The notes under the pieces were generated by a model. The model saw only the letters and a list, made by a program, of their open reading frames with translations. It searched no databases and had not been told where the DNA came from. This document shows positions 8,053 through 15,893 of a stretch of 64,000 bases of DNA, piece by piece. The stretch covers positions 1 to 64,000 of the forward strand of contig NZ_QKKX01000016.1 of assembly GCF_003434305.1 (NCBI RefSeq), written 5' to 3'. The position numbers and the translations under genes were made by a program. This DNA comes from Micromonospora sp. MW-13 (GTDB taxonomy: Bacteria > Actinomycetota > Actinomycetes > Mycobacteriales > Micromonosporaceae). Every line of letters begins with the position of its first letter. The stretch's first letter is position 1.

Positions 8053-9234
8053 ATGGCAAAGGGCGACCCCGGGGTCACCACCCGCGGCCGGCGGGCGGCA
8101 CCCCGTTCCAAGCGAGCCGCGGCGGCTGCCGGCGACCCGGAACTCGTACAGCTGCTGACGCCCGAGGGCGAGCGCGTCGAGACCTCGGTGGGCCCGGACG
8201 GGACGGAGTACCGCGTCGACTTCACCGACGAGGAGTACCGCGGGCTCTACCGCGACCTCGTGCTGGTGCGCAAGCTCGACGCCGAGGCCACCGCGTTGCA
8301 GCGGCAGGGCGAGTTGGGCCTGTGGGCGAGCCTGCTGGGCCAGGAGGCCGCGCAGGTCGGCTCCGGCCGGGCGCTGCGCAGCCAGGACATGGCCTTCCCG
8401 ACGTACCGGGAGCACGGCGTGCTCTACTGCCGGGGCATCGACCCGATCATGCCGCTCGGCCTGTTCCGCGGCGTCGACCAGGGCGGCTGGGACCCGAACG
8501 AGTTCAAGTTCAACATGTACACGATCGTGATCGGGGCGCAGACCCTGCACGCGACCGGGTACGCGATGGGCGTCGCCATGGACGGCAAGACCGGCGGCGA
8601 CGACGGCGAGGCGGTGATCGCCTACTTCGGCGACGGCGCCACCAGCCAGGGCGACGTGAACGAGTCCTTCGTCTGGGCCAGCGTCTTCAACGCCCCGCTG
8701 GTGTTCTTCTGCCAGAACAACCAGTACGCCATCTCCGAGCCCCTGGAGCGGCAGACCCGGGTTCCGCTCTACCGGCGGGCCGGCGGCTTCGGCTTCCCCG
8801 GCGTCCGGGTGGACGGCAACGACGTGCTCGCCTCGTACGCGGTGACCCGGCACGCGCTGGACAACGCGCGGCACGGCCAGGGCCCGAGCCTGATCGAGGC
8901 GTACACCTACCGGATGGGGGCGCACACCACCTCCGACGACCCGACCCGGTACCGGATCGCCAGCGAGGTCGAGGCCTGGCAGGCCAAGGACCCAATCGCC
9001 CGGATGAAGGCGTTCCTGACCAGGCAGCAGATCGCCGACGCGGACTTCTTCGCCGCCGTCGACGAGCAGGCCCGCACCGAGTCGGTGCACCTGCGCGAGC
9101 GGGTGCTCGCCATGCCCGACCCGGAGCCGGCGACGATGTTCGACCACGTCTACCCCAACGGTTCCCCCGAGCTCGACGAGCAACGGGCGCAGTTCAGCCG
9201 CTACCTGGAGTCGTTCGAGGGGAGTGCCCACTGA
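8053..9234 (+). CDS. pdhA: 2-oxoacid (pyruvate or branched-chain) dehydrogenase E1 component, alpha subunit
   Basis: The 393-residue product is the thiamine-diphosphate E1 alpha subunit that decarboxylates a 2-oxoacid and, with E1 beta, acetylates or acylates the lipoyl domain of E2. The TPP-binding motif is visible as GDGATSQGDVNES followed by FCQNNQYAIS. The substrate-channel segments AFPTYREHG and RMGAHTTSDDPTRYR are intact. ATG 8053 is preferred over upstream frames because AGGGAGAG precedes it. The next gene starts at ATG 9234, sharing one base with this stop (TGATG). The sequence does not decide between pyruvate and branched-chain substrates. Confidence 0.93.
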   Translation: MAKGDPGVTTRGRRAAPRSKRAAAAAGDPELVQLLTPEGERVETSVGPDGTEYRVDFTDEEYRGLYRDLVLVRKLDAEATALQRQGELGLWASLLGQEAAQVGSGRALRSQDMAFPTYREHGVLYCRGIDPIMPLGLFRGVDQGGWDPNEFKFNMYTIVIGAQTLHATGYAMGVAMDGKTGGDDGEAVIAYFGDGATSQGDVNESFVWASVFNAPLVFFCQNNQYAISEPLERQTRVPLYRRAGGFGFPGVRVDGNDVLASYAVTRHALDNARHGQGPSLIEAYTYRMGAHTTSDDPTRYRIASEVEAWQAKDPIARMKAFLTRQQIADADFFAAVDEQARTESVHLRERVLAMPDPEPATMFDHVYPNGSPELDEQRAQFSRYLESFEGSAH

Positions 9235-10223
9235 TGGCCACTGAGACACTCACCCTCGGCAAGGCGCTCAACACCGGCCTGCGCCGGGCCCTTGAGGACG
9301 ACCCGAAGGTCGTCATCATGGGCGAGGACGTCGGCAAGCTCGGCGGCGTCTTCCGGATCACCGACGGGCTCCAGAAGGACTTCGGCGACCAGCGGGTGAT
9401 CGACACCCCGCTGGCCGAGTCCGGGATCATCGGCACCGCGGTCGGCCTGGCCATCCGCGGCTTCCGCCCGGTCTGCGAGATCCAGTTCGACGGCTTCGTC
9501 TACCCGGCGTACGACCAGATCGTGTCGCAGGTGGCGAAGATGCACTACCGCTCGCAGGGCAAGGTCCGCATCCCGATGGTCATCCGGATCCCGTTCGGGG
9601 GCGGCATCGGCGCGGTCGAGCACCACTCGGAGTCGCCGGAGGCGTACTTCGCGCACACCGCCGGCCTGAAGGTCGTCACCTGCGCCAACCCGCAGGACGC
9701 GTACTCGATGATCCAGCAGGCGATCGCCTCGGACGACCCGATCGTCTTCCTGGAACCGAAGCGGCGCTACTGGGAGAAGGGCCCGGTCGACGTGGACGCG
9801 CCGCTGTCGCAGGCGTACCCGCTGCACTCGGCCCGGGTGGCGCGGCCCGGCACGGACGCGACCGTGCTGGCGTACGGCCCGATGGTCCGCACCTGCCTGG
9901 ACGCGGCGACCGCCGCGGCGGAGGACGGCCGGGAGCTGGAGGTCATCGATCTGCGCACGCTCTCCCCGCTGGACCTGACCGGCGCGTACGAGTCGGTGCG
10001 GCGCACCGGCCGGTGCGTGGTCGTGCACGAGGCCCCGGGCAACCTGGGCCTGGGATCGGAGATCGCCGCCCGGATCACCGAGGAGTGCTTCTACTCCCTG
10101 GAGTCCCCGGTGCTGCGGGTGACCGGCTTCGACACCCCCTACCCGGCCTCCCGGGTGGAGGAGGAGTACCTGCCCGACCTCGACCGGGTGCTCGACGCCG
10201 TCGACCGCACCTTCGGCTGGTGA
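9234..10223 (+). CDS. 2-oxoacid dehydrogenase E1 component, beta subunit
   Basis: The 329-residue transketolase-like beta subunit pairs with the preceding E1 alpha. Recognisable blocks are IMGEDVGKLGGVFRIT near residue 28, DTPLAESGIIGTAVGLA near 60, the RIPFGGGIGAVEHHSESPEA loop near 120, and a C-terminal transketolase fold with EVIDLRTLSPLD and VVVHEAPGNLGLGSEIA. All are characteristic of PdhB/BkdB proteins. The start ATG overlaps the E1 alpha stop and the stop overlaps a GTG of the E2 gene, so the three genes form one coupled operon. Length is normal for the family. Confidence 0.94.
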   Translation: MATETLTLGKALNTGLRRALEDDPKVVIMGEDVGKLGGVFRITDGLQKDFGDQRVIDTPLAESGIIGTAVGLAIRGFRPVCEIQFDGFVYPAYDQIVSQVAKMHYRSQGKVRIPMVIRIPFGGGIGAVEHHSESPEAYFAHTAGLKVVTCANPQDAYSMIQQAIASDDPIVFLEPKRRYWEKGPVDVDAPLSQAYPLHSARVARPGTDATVLAYGPMVRTCLDAATAAAEDGRELEVIDLRTLSPLDLTGAYESVRRTGRCVVVHEAPGNLGLGSEIAARITEECFYSLESPVLRVTGFDTPYPASRVEEEYLPDLDRVLDAVDRTFGW

Positions 10224-10228
10224 GCGTC

Positions 10229-11680
10229 ATGTCGCGGATCAAGGAGTTCAACCTGCCCGACCTGGGCGAGGGCCTGACCGAGGGCGAGATCCTCGCCTGG
10301 CTGGTCAAGGTGGGCGACGTCATCGAGCTGAACCAGCCGATCGTCGAGGTGGAGACGGCCAAGGCGGCCGTCGAGATCCCGGCGAAGTGGGCCGGCCAGG
10401 TGCGGTCGATCTTCCACCCGGAGGGCAGCACGGTCGAGGTCGGCACGCCGATCATCGCGATCGACACCGACCCGGGCGCCGGCCCGATCGAGGAGTCGAC
10501 CACCGACACCCCGTCGGCGGCCTCGCTGGCGGCGGTCGAGGTGGCCCCGAGCGAGGGCGCGATCGAGCCGGGCCTGATCGGCGGCCCCGCCCCGGGTGGC
10601 CGCACGGCGGTCCTGGTGGGCTACGGCCCCCGCACCACGGCCGCCAAGCGCCGCCCTCGCAGGGCCGACGTCCCGTCCCCCACGCCCCCCGCCAGCTCCG
10701 CCGATCATGGAGTTGCGGTGGGCGACAAGCCCGCCTCGATCGCAACAATCCCGGCACCCCAGGTCCATGATCGACGCAACGGGGCCGGGCTGGTGCTGGC
10801 CAAGCCGCCGGTGCGCAAGCTCGCCCGGGACCTCGGCGTCGACCTCGGCGTGGTGACCGGGTCGGGGCCGCTGGGCTCGATCACCCGGGAGGACGTACAG
10901 CGGGCGGCGAGCGGCAGCGCGACGGCGGCCGAGCCGCTGACGGTGGCAGCACCGACCACGGTGGCCGCGAGCTTCGGCGCGGACCGCGAGCAGCGCATCC
11001 CCGTCAAGGGGGTACGCAAGCTCACCGCCGAGAACATGTCCCGCTCGGCGTTCACGGCCCCGCACGTGACGGAGTTCCTGACCGTCGACGTCACCCGGGC
11101 GATGAAGGCCCTGGACCGGCTGCGCGGCCGGCGGGAGTGGCGCGACGTCCGGGTCTCGCCGCTGCTGCTGGTGGCCAAGGCGGTGCTGCTCGCGGTGCGG
11201 CGGCATCCCATGGTCAACTCGACGTGGGCCGGCGACGAGATCGTCGTCAAGGACTACGTCAACCTGGGCATCGCCGCGGCCACCGAGCGTGGGCTGATCG
11301 TGCCGAACATCAAGGACGCCGGCCGGCTGTCGCTGCGCGAGCTGGCGGACGCGATGACCGACCTGGTGCAGACGGCCAAGGCCGGCCGGACCTCGCCCGC
11401 CGCCATGTCCGGCGGCACCCTGACGATCACCAACGTCGGGGTGTTCGGGGTGGACACCGGCACGCCGATCCTGCCCCCGGGCGAGTCGGCGATCCTGGCC
11501 TTCGGCGCGGTCCGTGAGCTGCCCTGGGTGCACAAGGGCAAGGTCCGGCCGCGTCAGGTGACCACGCTGGGCCTGTCCTTCGACCATCGGATCATCGACG
11601 GTGAGCTCGGGTCGAAGTTCCTCCGCGACATCGGGGACTTCCTGGCCGACCCGGAGGCGGCGCTGCTCGCCTGGACCTGA
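10229..11680 (+). CDS. 2-oxoacid dehydrogenase E2 component (dihydrolipoyl acyltransferase)
   Basis: The 483-residue E2 core protein has three regions: an N-terminal lipoyl domain (residues 1-80, lipoyl Lys in VETAKAAVEI), a peripheral subunit-binding domain (about 190-230, VRKLARDLGVDL...GSGPLGSITREDV), and a C-terminal catalytic acyltransferase domain ending with FDHRIIDG, which carries the active-site His. ATG 10229 is used here; an in-frame GTG at 10220 that overlaps the E1 beta stop is an alternative start. The linker before the subunit-binding domain contains an in-frame copy of a dispersed palindromic element (10702-10773), an unusual insertion. No E3 gene is in the window. Confidence 0.93.
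   Translation: MSRIKEFNLPDLGEGLTEGEILAWLVKVGDVIELNQPIVEVETAKAAVEIPAKWAGQVRSIFHPEGSTVEVGTPIIAIDTDPGAGPIEESTTDTPSAASLAAVEVAPSEGAIEPGLIGGPAPGGRTAVLVGYGPRTTAAKRRPRRADVPSPTPPASSADHGVAVGDKPASIATIPAPQVHDRRNGAGLVLAKPPVRKLARDLGVDLGVVTGSGPLGSITREDVQRAASGSATAAEPLTVAAPTTVAASFGADREQRIPVKGVRKLTAENMSRSAFTAPHVTEFLTVDVTRAMKALDRLRGRREWRDVRVSPLLLVAKAVLLAVRRHPMVNSTWAGDEIVVKDYVNLGIAAATERGLIVPNIKDAGRLSLRELADAMTDLVQTAKAGRTSPAAMSGGTLTITNVGVFGVDTGTPILPPGESAILAFGAVRELPWVHKGKVRPRQVTTLGLSFDHRIIDGELGSKFLRDIGDFLADPEAALLAWT
10702..10773. repeat. palindromic element inserted in frame in the E2 linker
   Basis: CGATCATGG at 10702-10710 is the exact inverse complement of CCATGATCG at 10765-10773. The inverted symmetry continues imperfectly inward (AGTTGCGGTG against ACCTGGGGTG). 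The outer sequence resembles the GACATGGAGTTGA ends of the intergenic elements near 30.5 and 51.0 kb. It encodes roughly residues 159-182 of E2, in the flexible linker, without breaking the frame. Confidence 0.7.
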
Positions 11681-11700
11681 CGGTTAGCCGACACCAGCCA

Positions 11701-11740
11701 CGGCCGGTGTGCCACGGGTGAACGCCCGGCACACCGGCCG
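11701..11740 (+). terminator. hairpin terminator of the 2-oxoacid dehydrogenase operon
   Basis: CGGCCGGTGTGCC (11701-11713) pairs perfectly with GGCACACCGGCCG (11728-11740), 20 bases after the E2 stop. There is no long T run, as is usual in high-GC actinobacteria. Confidence 0.75.
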
Positions 11741-11901
11741 TTGCCGTTGGTAGAAGAAAACCCTCGTCCACGGCTCCATTGACCTTCGATCCTTAAGCCC
11801 GTGTCTCAGCTCACCTAAGAATCGATGGATTATCCGCCCGCGTTGCGCTTCAATGGATGCATCAGGGGCTGACAACCGAATAGCCAGGAGGAGAGATCCA
11901 G

Positions 11902-12039
11902 ATGAGCATGATCGAGCGAATCCGCAACCGCCGCGACGCCAACCGCCGTGCCCGCGCCATCGAGCACGCGCTGCGTTCCGCCAACTCGCCCGCGGTCCGT
12001 GACGAGCTTCTCGCCATCGCCCAGCGTCACATGAGCTGA
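11902..12039 (+). CDS. small conserved basic protein, 45 aa
   Basis: This reading frame encodes MSMIERIRNRRDANRRARAI followed by a helical tail ending in AIAQRHMS, 45 residues in all. Evidence that it is real: an excellent ribosome-binding site (AGGAGGAGAG) seven bases before the ATG, strong G/C at third positions, its own strong hairpin terminator at 12071-12103, and an AT-richer promoter-like region upstream. The product is an Arg-rich amphipathic helix pair with no Cys or membrane segment. Its function is unknown. It is too short for most ORF screens. Confidence 0.75.
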   Translation: MSMIERIRNRRDANRRARAIEHALRSANSPAVRDELLAIAQRHMS

Positions 12040-12381
12040 CGCCCCGCACGTTTCTCACCTCCTCCAGTTCGACGACCCGCCCGGTCAACCCGGGCGGGTC
12101 GTCGGCGTTTCGGACCGATTGACACCGGGATTCCGCCTCGCGGCACCGCCCGGTACGGTGGGGCTCGGTCGTCATCCGCACGTCCGGAACCCGTCGCGCC
12201 GATAGAAGCTGCTCGACACGGTCCAGCAACGCGGAGTGACGGCCGGTGCTCCCCGGATGCCGCGGGCGGTCACCGGATACGGTGCGGGGAGTCCCCACGG
12301 CCGGTACCGCCGGCGGCGCCGGCACCCACGCCGACGCACCGTCGGCATCGGCGGCCGACATGTGATGGAGGAGGCGCACCG
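12040..12381. other. intergenic region before the giant Pro-rich protein
   Basis: Apart from the terminator at 12071-12103, no gene is visible. A TTGACA hexamer is at 12119-12124 and a TACGGT at about 12153, but the spacing is not that of a standard promoter. The last bases (GGAGGAGGCG) are the ribosome-binding site of the next gene. Confidence 0.5.
12071..12103 (+). terminator. strong hairpin terminator
   Basis: GACGACCCGCCCGG (12071-12084) and CCGGGCGGGTCGTC (12090-12103) form a perfect 14-bp stem with a five-base loop, 31 bases after the stop of the 45-residue protein. Confidence 0.85.
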
Positions 12382-15345
12382 ATGACGTCCGAGGGCCCGC
12401 ACCACCCCGGCCAGGAGCCGGACGAGGTGTCGCCGGGCACCGGCGCACCGGCGCCGTACGGCGTCGCCAACCCGGACCTGGGCTGGGCGCCCCCGCCCCC
12501 CACGGCCCGGCCGAGTCCGCCAGCTCCCGGCTGGACGGCGCAGAACGACCAGCCGGCCACGGCGGCCTGGGGCGCCGCCGCCCCGCCGAACGCCCAGCCG
12601 CCGACCGCCGCGTGGGGCGCCGCCCCGCAGGGTGACCAGCCGCCGACGGCGGCCTGGGGCGCCGCACCGCAGAACGATCAGCCACCCACCGCCGCGTGGG
12701 GCGCCGCCCAGGTGCCGGCCCAGCAGCCGGAGCCGGCCCGGCCGGACGCGTGGGGCCCGCCGGCCGCCACGCCGCAGCCCGCCTGGGGCCAGGCCGACCA
12801 GCCGACGCCGGGCTGGAGGCAGGAGGAGCAGCCCGGCCCCGCCTGGGCCGCCACCGCGCCGCCCACTCCGCCCGGCTCCGCCGGTGGTCCGCCCCAGCCG
12901 GCCTGGGGACCCCAGCCCGAACAGCCGGCGCCGGCCTGGGCCGACCAGGCCGAGCAGCCGCCCGCCGCGTGGGGCCAGTCCGAGTCGGCCGCCCGAGGCG
13001 CCGCCCGCGTCCCCGGCCAGGCCACCCCACCCCCGGACGCCTGGCCCGCCCAGGACGACGCCAACGGCTGGAACCCCACCGGCCAACCGGACGACCAGCC
13101 CGCCCAACCGGGCGGCTGGAACGCCGGCGGACAGCCGGACGACCCGGCCCGCTCCGGCGGCTGGAACACCGGCTCCCCCTCCGCCCAGCAGGACGACCCC
13201 GCCCGCTCCGGCGGCTGGAACACCCGGCAGCAGGACGACGAGCCCGCCCACCCGGACGGCTGGGCCCCGGCCGAGCAGGTCGCATACGCCGGCAAGGCCG
13301 AGCAGCCGCCCGCCGCGTGGGGCCAGGCCGAGTCGGCCGCCCGAGGCGCCGCCCGCGTCCCCGGCCAGGCCACCCCACCCCCGGACGCCTGGCCCGCCCA
13401 GGACGACGCCAACGGCTGGAACCCCACCGGCCAACAGGACGACGAAGCTGGCCGTTCCGGCTGGAACGCCGGCGGACAGCCGGACGACCCGGCCCGCTCC
13501 GGCGGCTGGAACACCGGCTCCCCCTCCGCCCAGCAGGACGACCCCGCTCGCTCCGGCGGCTTGAACGTCGGCGGGCGGCAGGACGACCCGGCCCGCTCCG
13601 ACGGCTGGGCCGCGACGGAGGGTAAGCCCGACGACCAGTCCCAGCCGCCCGCCTGGGCCGGTGCGGACGGGCCGGCCCAGCCCGGCGCGTGGGGCGCGGC
13701 GTCCGTGCCGCAGCAGCAGGAGGAGGACCGGCCGGCCGTCCCGGACTGGGCAGCGGCCGAGCCGACGTCGGTCCCGCCGGCCCGGGCCACCGCCACCGTC
13801 GGCGTGGACGGACCGCCCTCGTGGGGCACGCCGGCGGAGAACCAGCAGCAGTGGCCCGCACCGGACCGGACCGAGCGGCCCGCTGTGCCGGACGTCGAGC
13901 CGTGGGCACCGGGCGAGGCGTGGGGACGCTCCGCCGAGGCGGAGCCCGCCGCGCCGCAGCCGGCCGGCAACGGCTGGGAGTCCGAGCGGTCGGAGGACCG
14001 GCCGCTGTACCAGCCGGCCCCGGCTCCGGGGATCTCGCCGGCCAACGCCGTCCCGCTACCGCCGCAGGAGCAGCGGGTGCCCGGTGCCAGCCTGGCCGCC
14101 GCCCCGCCGACCCAGTTCCCTCCCCAGGTCCAGCCGGCCGTCGAGCCGGCCGGCCGCGAGGGCGGGCCGCCGGCCTACGAGCCGGAGCCGGCGGGAGCCG
14201 ACAACGGCTGGGGCCGCGTCGAGGAGCCGCAGTCTCCGGCCGGCCCGGTCGTGCCCGCTCCCCGGCTGTCGCCGGAGGGCCAGGCGTCCGCCCGGGCGGC
14301 CGTATCCCTGCCCGAGACGGGGGAGCCGGCGGCGGGCAGCATCTCGGCGAGCGCGTCCGTGCCGCTGGCCAGCCGAGTCATGCCCCCGCCCGACCAGGCC
14401 CTGCTGCCCGGCGGAGCGCCCGCGCCGCAGCCCCGGGTGTACGGCCGGCCCACCCGCCCCGAGCCGGCCGAGGAGCCGGAGCAGGCAGAGCAGCACGGTT
14501 TCCACCCCGACCCCAACCCGCCGCACCGCTTCGAAGAGCCAGGCCCGCAGGGACGGTTCGACGAGCCGGGGCAGCAGGGACGCTTCGACGAGCCCGGCCC
14601 GCAAAGCCGGTTCGACGAGCCGGGCCCGCCGCAGCGGTTCGACGATCGGGGGCCGCAGCGCTTCGACGAGCCCGACGGGCAGCACGGGTACGGCGACAGG
14701 CCGGCCGCCGCGGCGGCGGCAGTTCCGCCCACGTTCCCGCCCGGCGTGCCGTCCTTCGTGGACCCGTCGGCCAGTAACCGGCCCGTGAACGGCGTCCGGC
14801 CGCACGACGGCGACCGGCCGGGTGACCAGTTCGGCGGCCCGGCCACCCAGGTCAGCGGCGGCACCGCCGTGCAGGGGCACGGCCCCGCCCCGTTCGGCGA
14901 GCCGGCCCAGGGCGGCTTCCCGCCGCAGGGCCAGCAGTCCGGCTCGTCCTGGGACGCGGAGTCCGAGCAGGGCCGGTTCGACGCGTTCAAGCCGGACGCA
15001 GCCGAGCAGAAGACCGAGGCGCCGGTGCCGAAGGTGCGCAACGGCCGGGTGCTGGCCGTCGTACTGGTGGCCGCCGTGCTGATCCTCGCGGTCCCGCTCG
15101 GCCTGCTCATGCTGCTCGGCAAGGTCGGCGGTGGCAAGACGCCGGCCTTCGACCCGGCGGTCGGCTCCTGCGTGAAGCAGGTTGGCGGCAACGCGACATC
15201 GGCGACCTGCGGCGACGCCGGCGTCTTCACGGTGGTGTCGAAGGTCGACGCCAAGGAGAAGTGCGCCGACCCGGCCCAGCCGTACGTCATGCTCCAGGGC
15301 GACGTGCCGAACAAGGTGCTCTGCCTGAAGCCGTCCACCAAGTAG
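12382..15345 (+). CDS. giant Pro/Gln/Trp-rich membrane-anchored protein
   Basis: A 987-residue protein. About 890 residues form a disordered cytoplasmic region built of short repeats: QPPTAAWGAAPQ units near the N-terminus, then WNxGGQPDDPARSGG units, then FDEPGPQ units near 705-760. A single transmembrane helix follows (about residues 893-915, VLAVVLVAAVLILAVPLGLLMLL). The extracellular domain of about 70 residues contains four Cys (SCVKQ, ATCGD, KCADP, LCLKP) and so probably two disulfides. A block of about 116 residues is duplicated almost exactly (12949 and 13297). ATG 12382 follows GGAGGAGG. Function is unknown; the small C-terminal Cys domain recalls actinobacterial septum/lipoprotein-like modules. 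Confidence 0.85.
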   Translation: MTSEGPHHPGQEPDEVSPGTGAPAPYGVANPDLGWAPPPPTARPSPPAPGWTAQNDQPATAAWGAAAPPNAQPPTAAWGAAPQGDQPPTAAWGAAPQNDQPPTAAWGAAQVPAQQPEPARPDAWGPPAATPQPAWGQADQPTPGWRQEEQPGPAWAATAPPTPPGSAGGPPQPAWGPQPEQPAPAWADQAEQPPAAWGQSESAARGAARVPGQATPPPDAWPAQDDANGWNPTGQPDDQPAQPGGWNAGGQPDDPARSGGWNTGSPSAQQDDPARSGGWNTRQQDDEPAHPDGWAPAEQVAYAGKAEQPPAAWGQAESAARGAARVPGQATPPPDAWPAQDDANGWNPTGQQDDEAGRSGWNAGGQPDDPARSGGWNTGSPSAQQDDPARSGGLNVGGRQDDPARSDGWAATEGKPDDQSQPPAWAGADGPAQPGAWGAASVPQQQEEDRPAVPDWAAAEPTSVPPARATATVGVDGPPSWGTPAENQQQWPAPDRTERPAVPDVEPWAPGEAWGRSAEAEPAAPQPAGNGWESERSEDRPLYQPAPAPGISPANAVPLPPQEQRVPGASLAAAPPTQFPPQVQPAVEPAGREGGPPAYEPEPAGADNGWGRVEEPQSPAGPVVPAPRLSPEGQASARAAVSLPETGEPAAGSISASASVPLASRVMPPPDQALLPGGAPAPQPRVYGRPTRPEPAEEPEQAEQHGFHPDPNPPHRFEEPGPQGRFDEPGQQGRFDEPGPQSRFDEPGPPQRFDDRGPQRFDEPDGQHGYGDRPAAAAAAVPPTFPPGVPSFVDPSASNRPVNGVRPHDGDRPGDQFGGPATQVSGGTAVQGHGPAPFGEPAQGGFPPQGQQSGSSWDAESEQGRFDAFKPDAAEQKTEAPVPKVRNGRVLAVVLVAAVLILAVPLGLLMLLGKVGGGKTPAFDPAVGSCVKQVGGNATSATCGDAGVFTVVSKVDAKEKCADPAQPYVMLQGDVPNKVLCLKPSTK
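12949..13560 (+). repeat. internal tandem duplication of about 348 bp
   Basis: The sequence beginning GCCGAGCAGCCGCCCGCC at 12949 recurs at 13297 and stays nearly identical for about 250 bp. Synonymous changes are rare and one short indel is present. The shared part includes the blocks encoding SESAARGAARVPGQ and NTGSPSAQQDDPARSGG. The near identity implies a recent duplication or ongoing homogenisation. Confidence 0.85.
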
Positions 15346-15354
15346 CGGATTCCC

Positions 15355-15390
15355 GGGGGCGGGGCCACGGACCACCGTGGCCCCGCCCCC
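15355..15390 (+). terminator. hairpin terminator after the Pro-rich protein gene
   Basis: GGGGGCGGGGCCACGG (15355-15370) pairs perfectly with CCGTGGCCCCGCCCCC (15375-15390) around an ACCA loop, ten bases after the stop codon. Confidence 0.85.
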
Positions 15391-15528
15391 GTCGTACGCC
15401 GCCGGGTGTGACCCGGGCCGCGCGGGGTGTTGGCCGAGCGGGCGGTCCCGTCGGACAGGCTGGGGATGAGCGCACGAGTACGGGCCCGGAGCGGACGGGG
15501 TTGCGGTGGGCTGGACCTGAAGCCCCGG

Positions 15529-15639
15529 CTAGCGGCGGTTTGCCCGCGTAACCAGGAACCAGACCAGGCCGCCCACGAGCGCGACGGACGTGACAAGACA
15601 GCACAGCGTGGCGATGTGCCACGGCTTGATTGCACCCAT
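15529..15639 (-). CDS. 36-aa single-pass membrane miniprotein with TatA-like start
   Basis: The minus strand from 15639 encodes 36 residues beginning MGAIKPWHIATLCCLVTSVA. It has one transmembrane helix and a basic end (VTRANRR). The first eight residues resemble the start of actinobacterial TatA (MGALKPWH), but the amphipathic helix and tail of TatA are absent. Third positions are G/C-rich and the helix-plus-basic-tail pattern is coherent. The ribosome-binding site is weak (GGTGCGCGGC). It may be a small membrane protein in its own right; a chance frame is the alternative. Confidence 0.5.
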   Translation of the reverse strand: MGAIKPWHIATLCCLVTSVALVGGLVWFLVTRANRR

Positions 15640-15893
15640 GCCGCGCACCGTACCGGTACCGCCGGCTGTCCGAAGGCCCCCGAGGAGACCATGCCTACCG
15701 CGAAGCGCCGATAGTACCGGCTGGCCGCCGGCCCGATCCCGCGCCGGGTGAGTGCCCTTGTTGCGTTACACATCTGCGACGCTTCCTCGGCCGCGGTCTC
15801 GGCCAACCGCTACGCCTCGGGGTCGACGAAGGCGGTGTGGTCGAAGCGGACGGCGTCCGGCCAGCTCCAACGTGACATGGCAGGCTGACAGAT

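Noticed and set aside
12119..12158. TTGACA (12119) and TACGGT (about 12153) as a promoter pair
   Set aside because: The spacing of about 29 bases is too long for a sigma-70-type promoter.
11684..13909. A 741-codon minus-strand open frame antisense to the Pro-rich protein gene
   Set aside because: High GC content keeps antisense frames open; the product is Arg/Pro-rich nonsense and crosses two terminators and the 45-residue gene.
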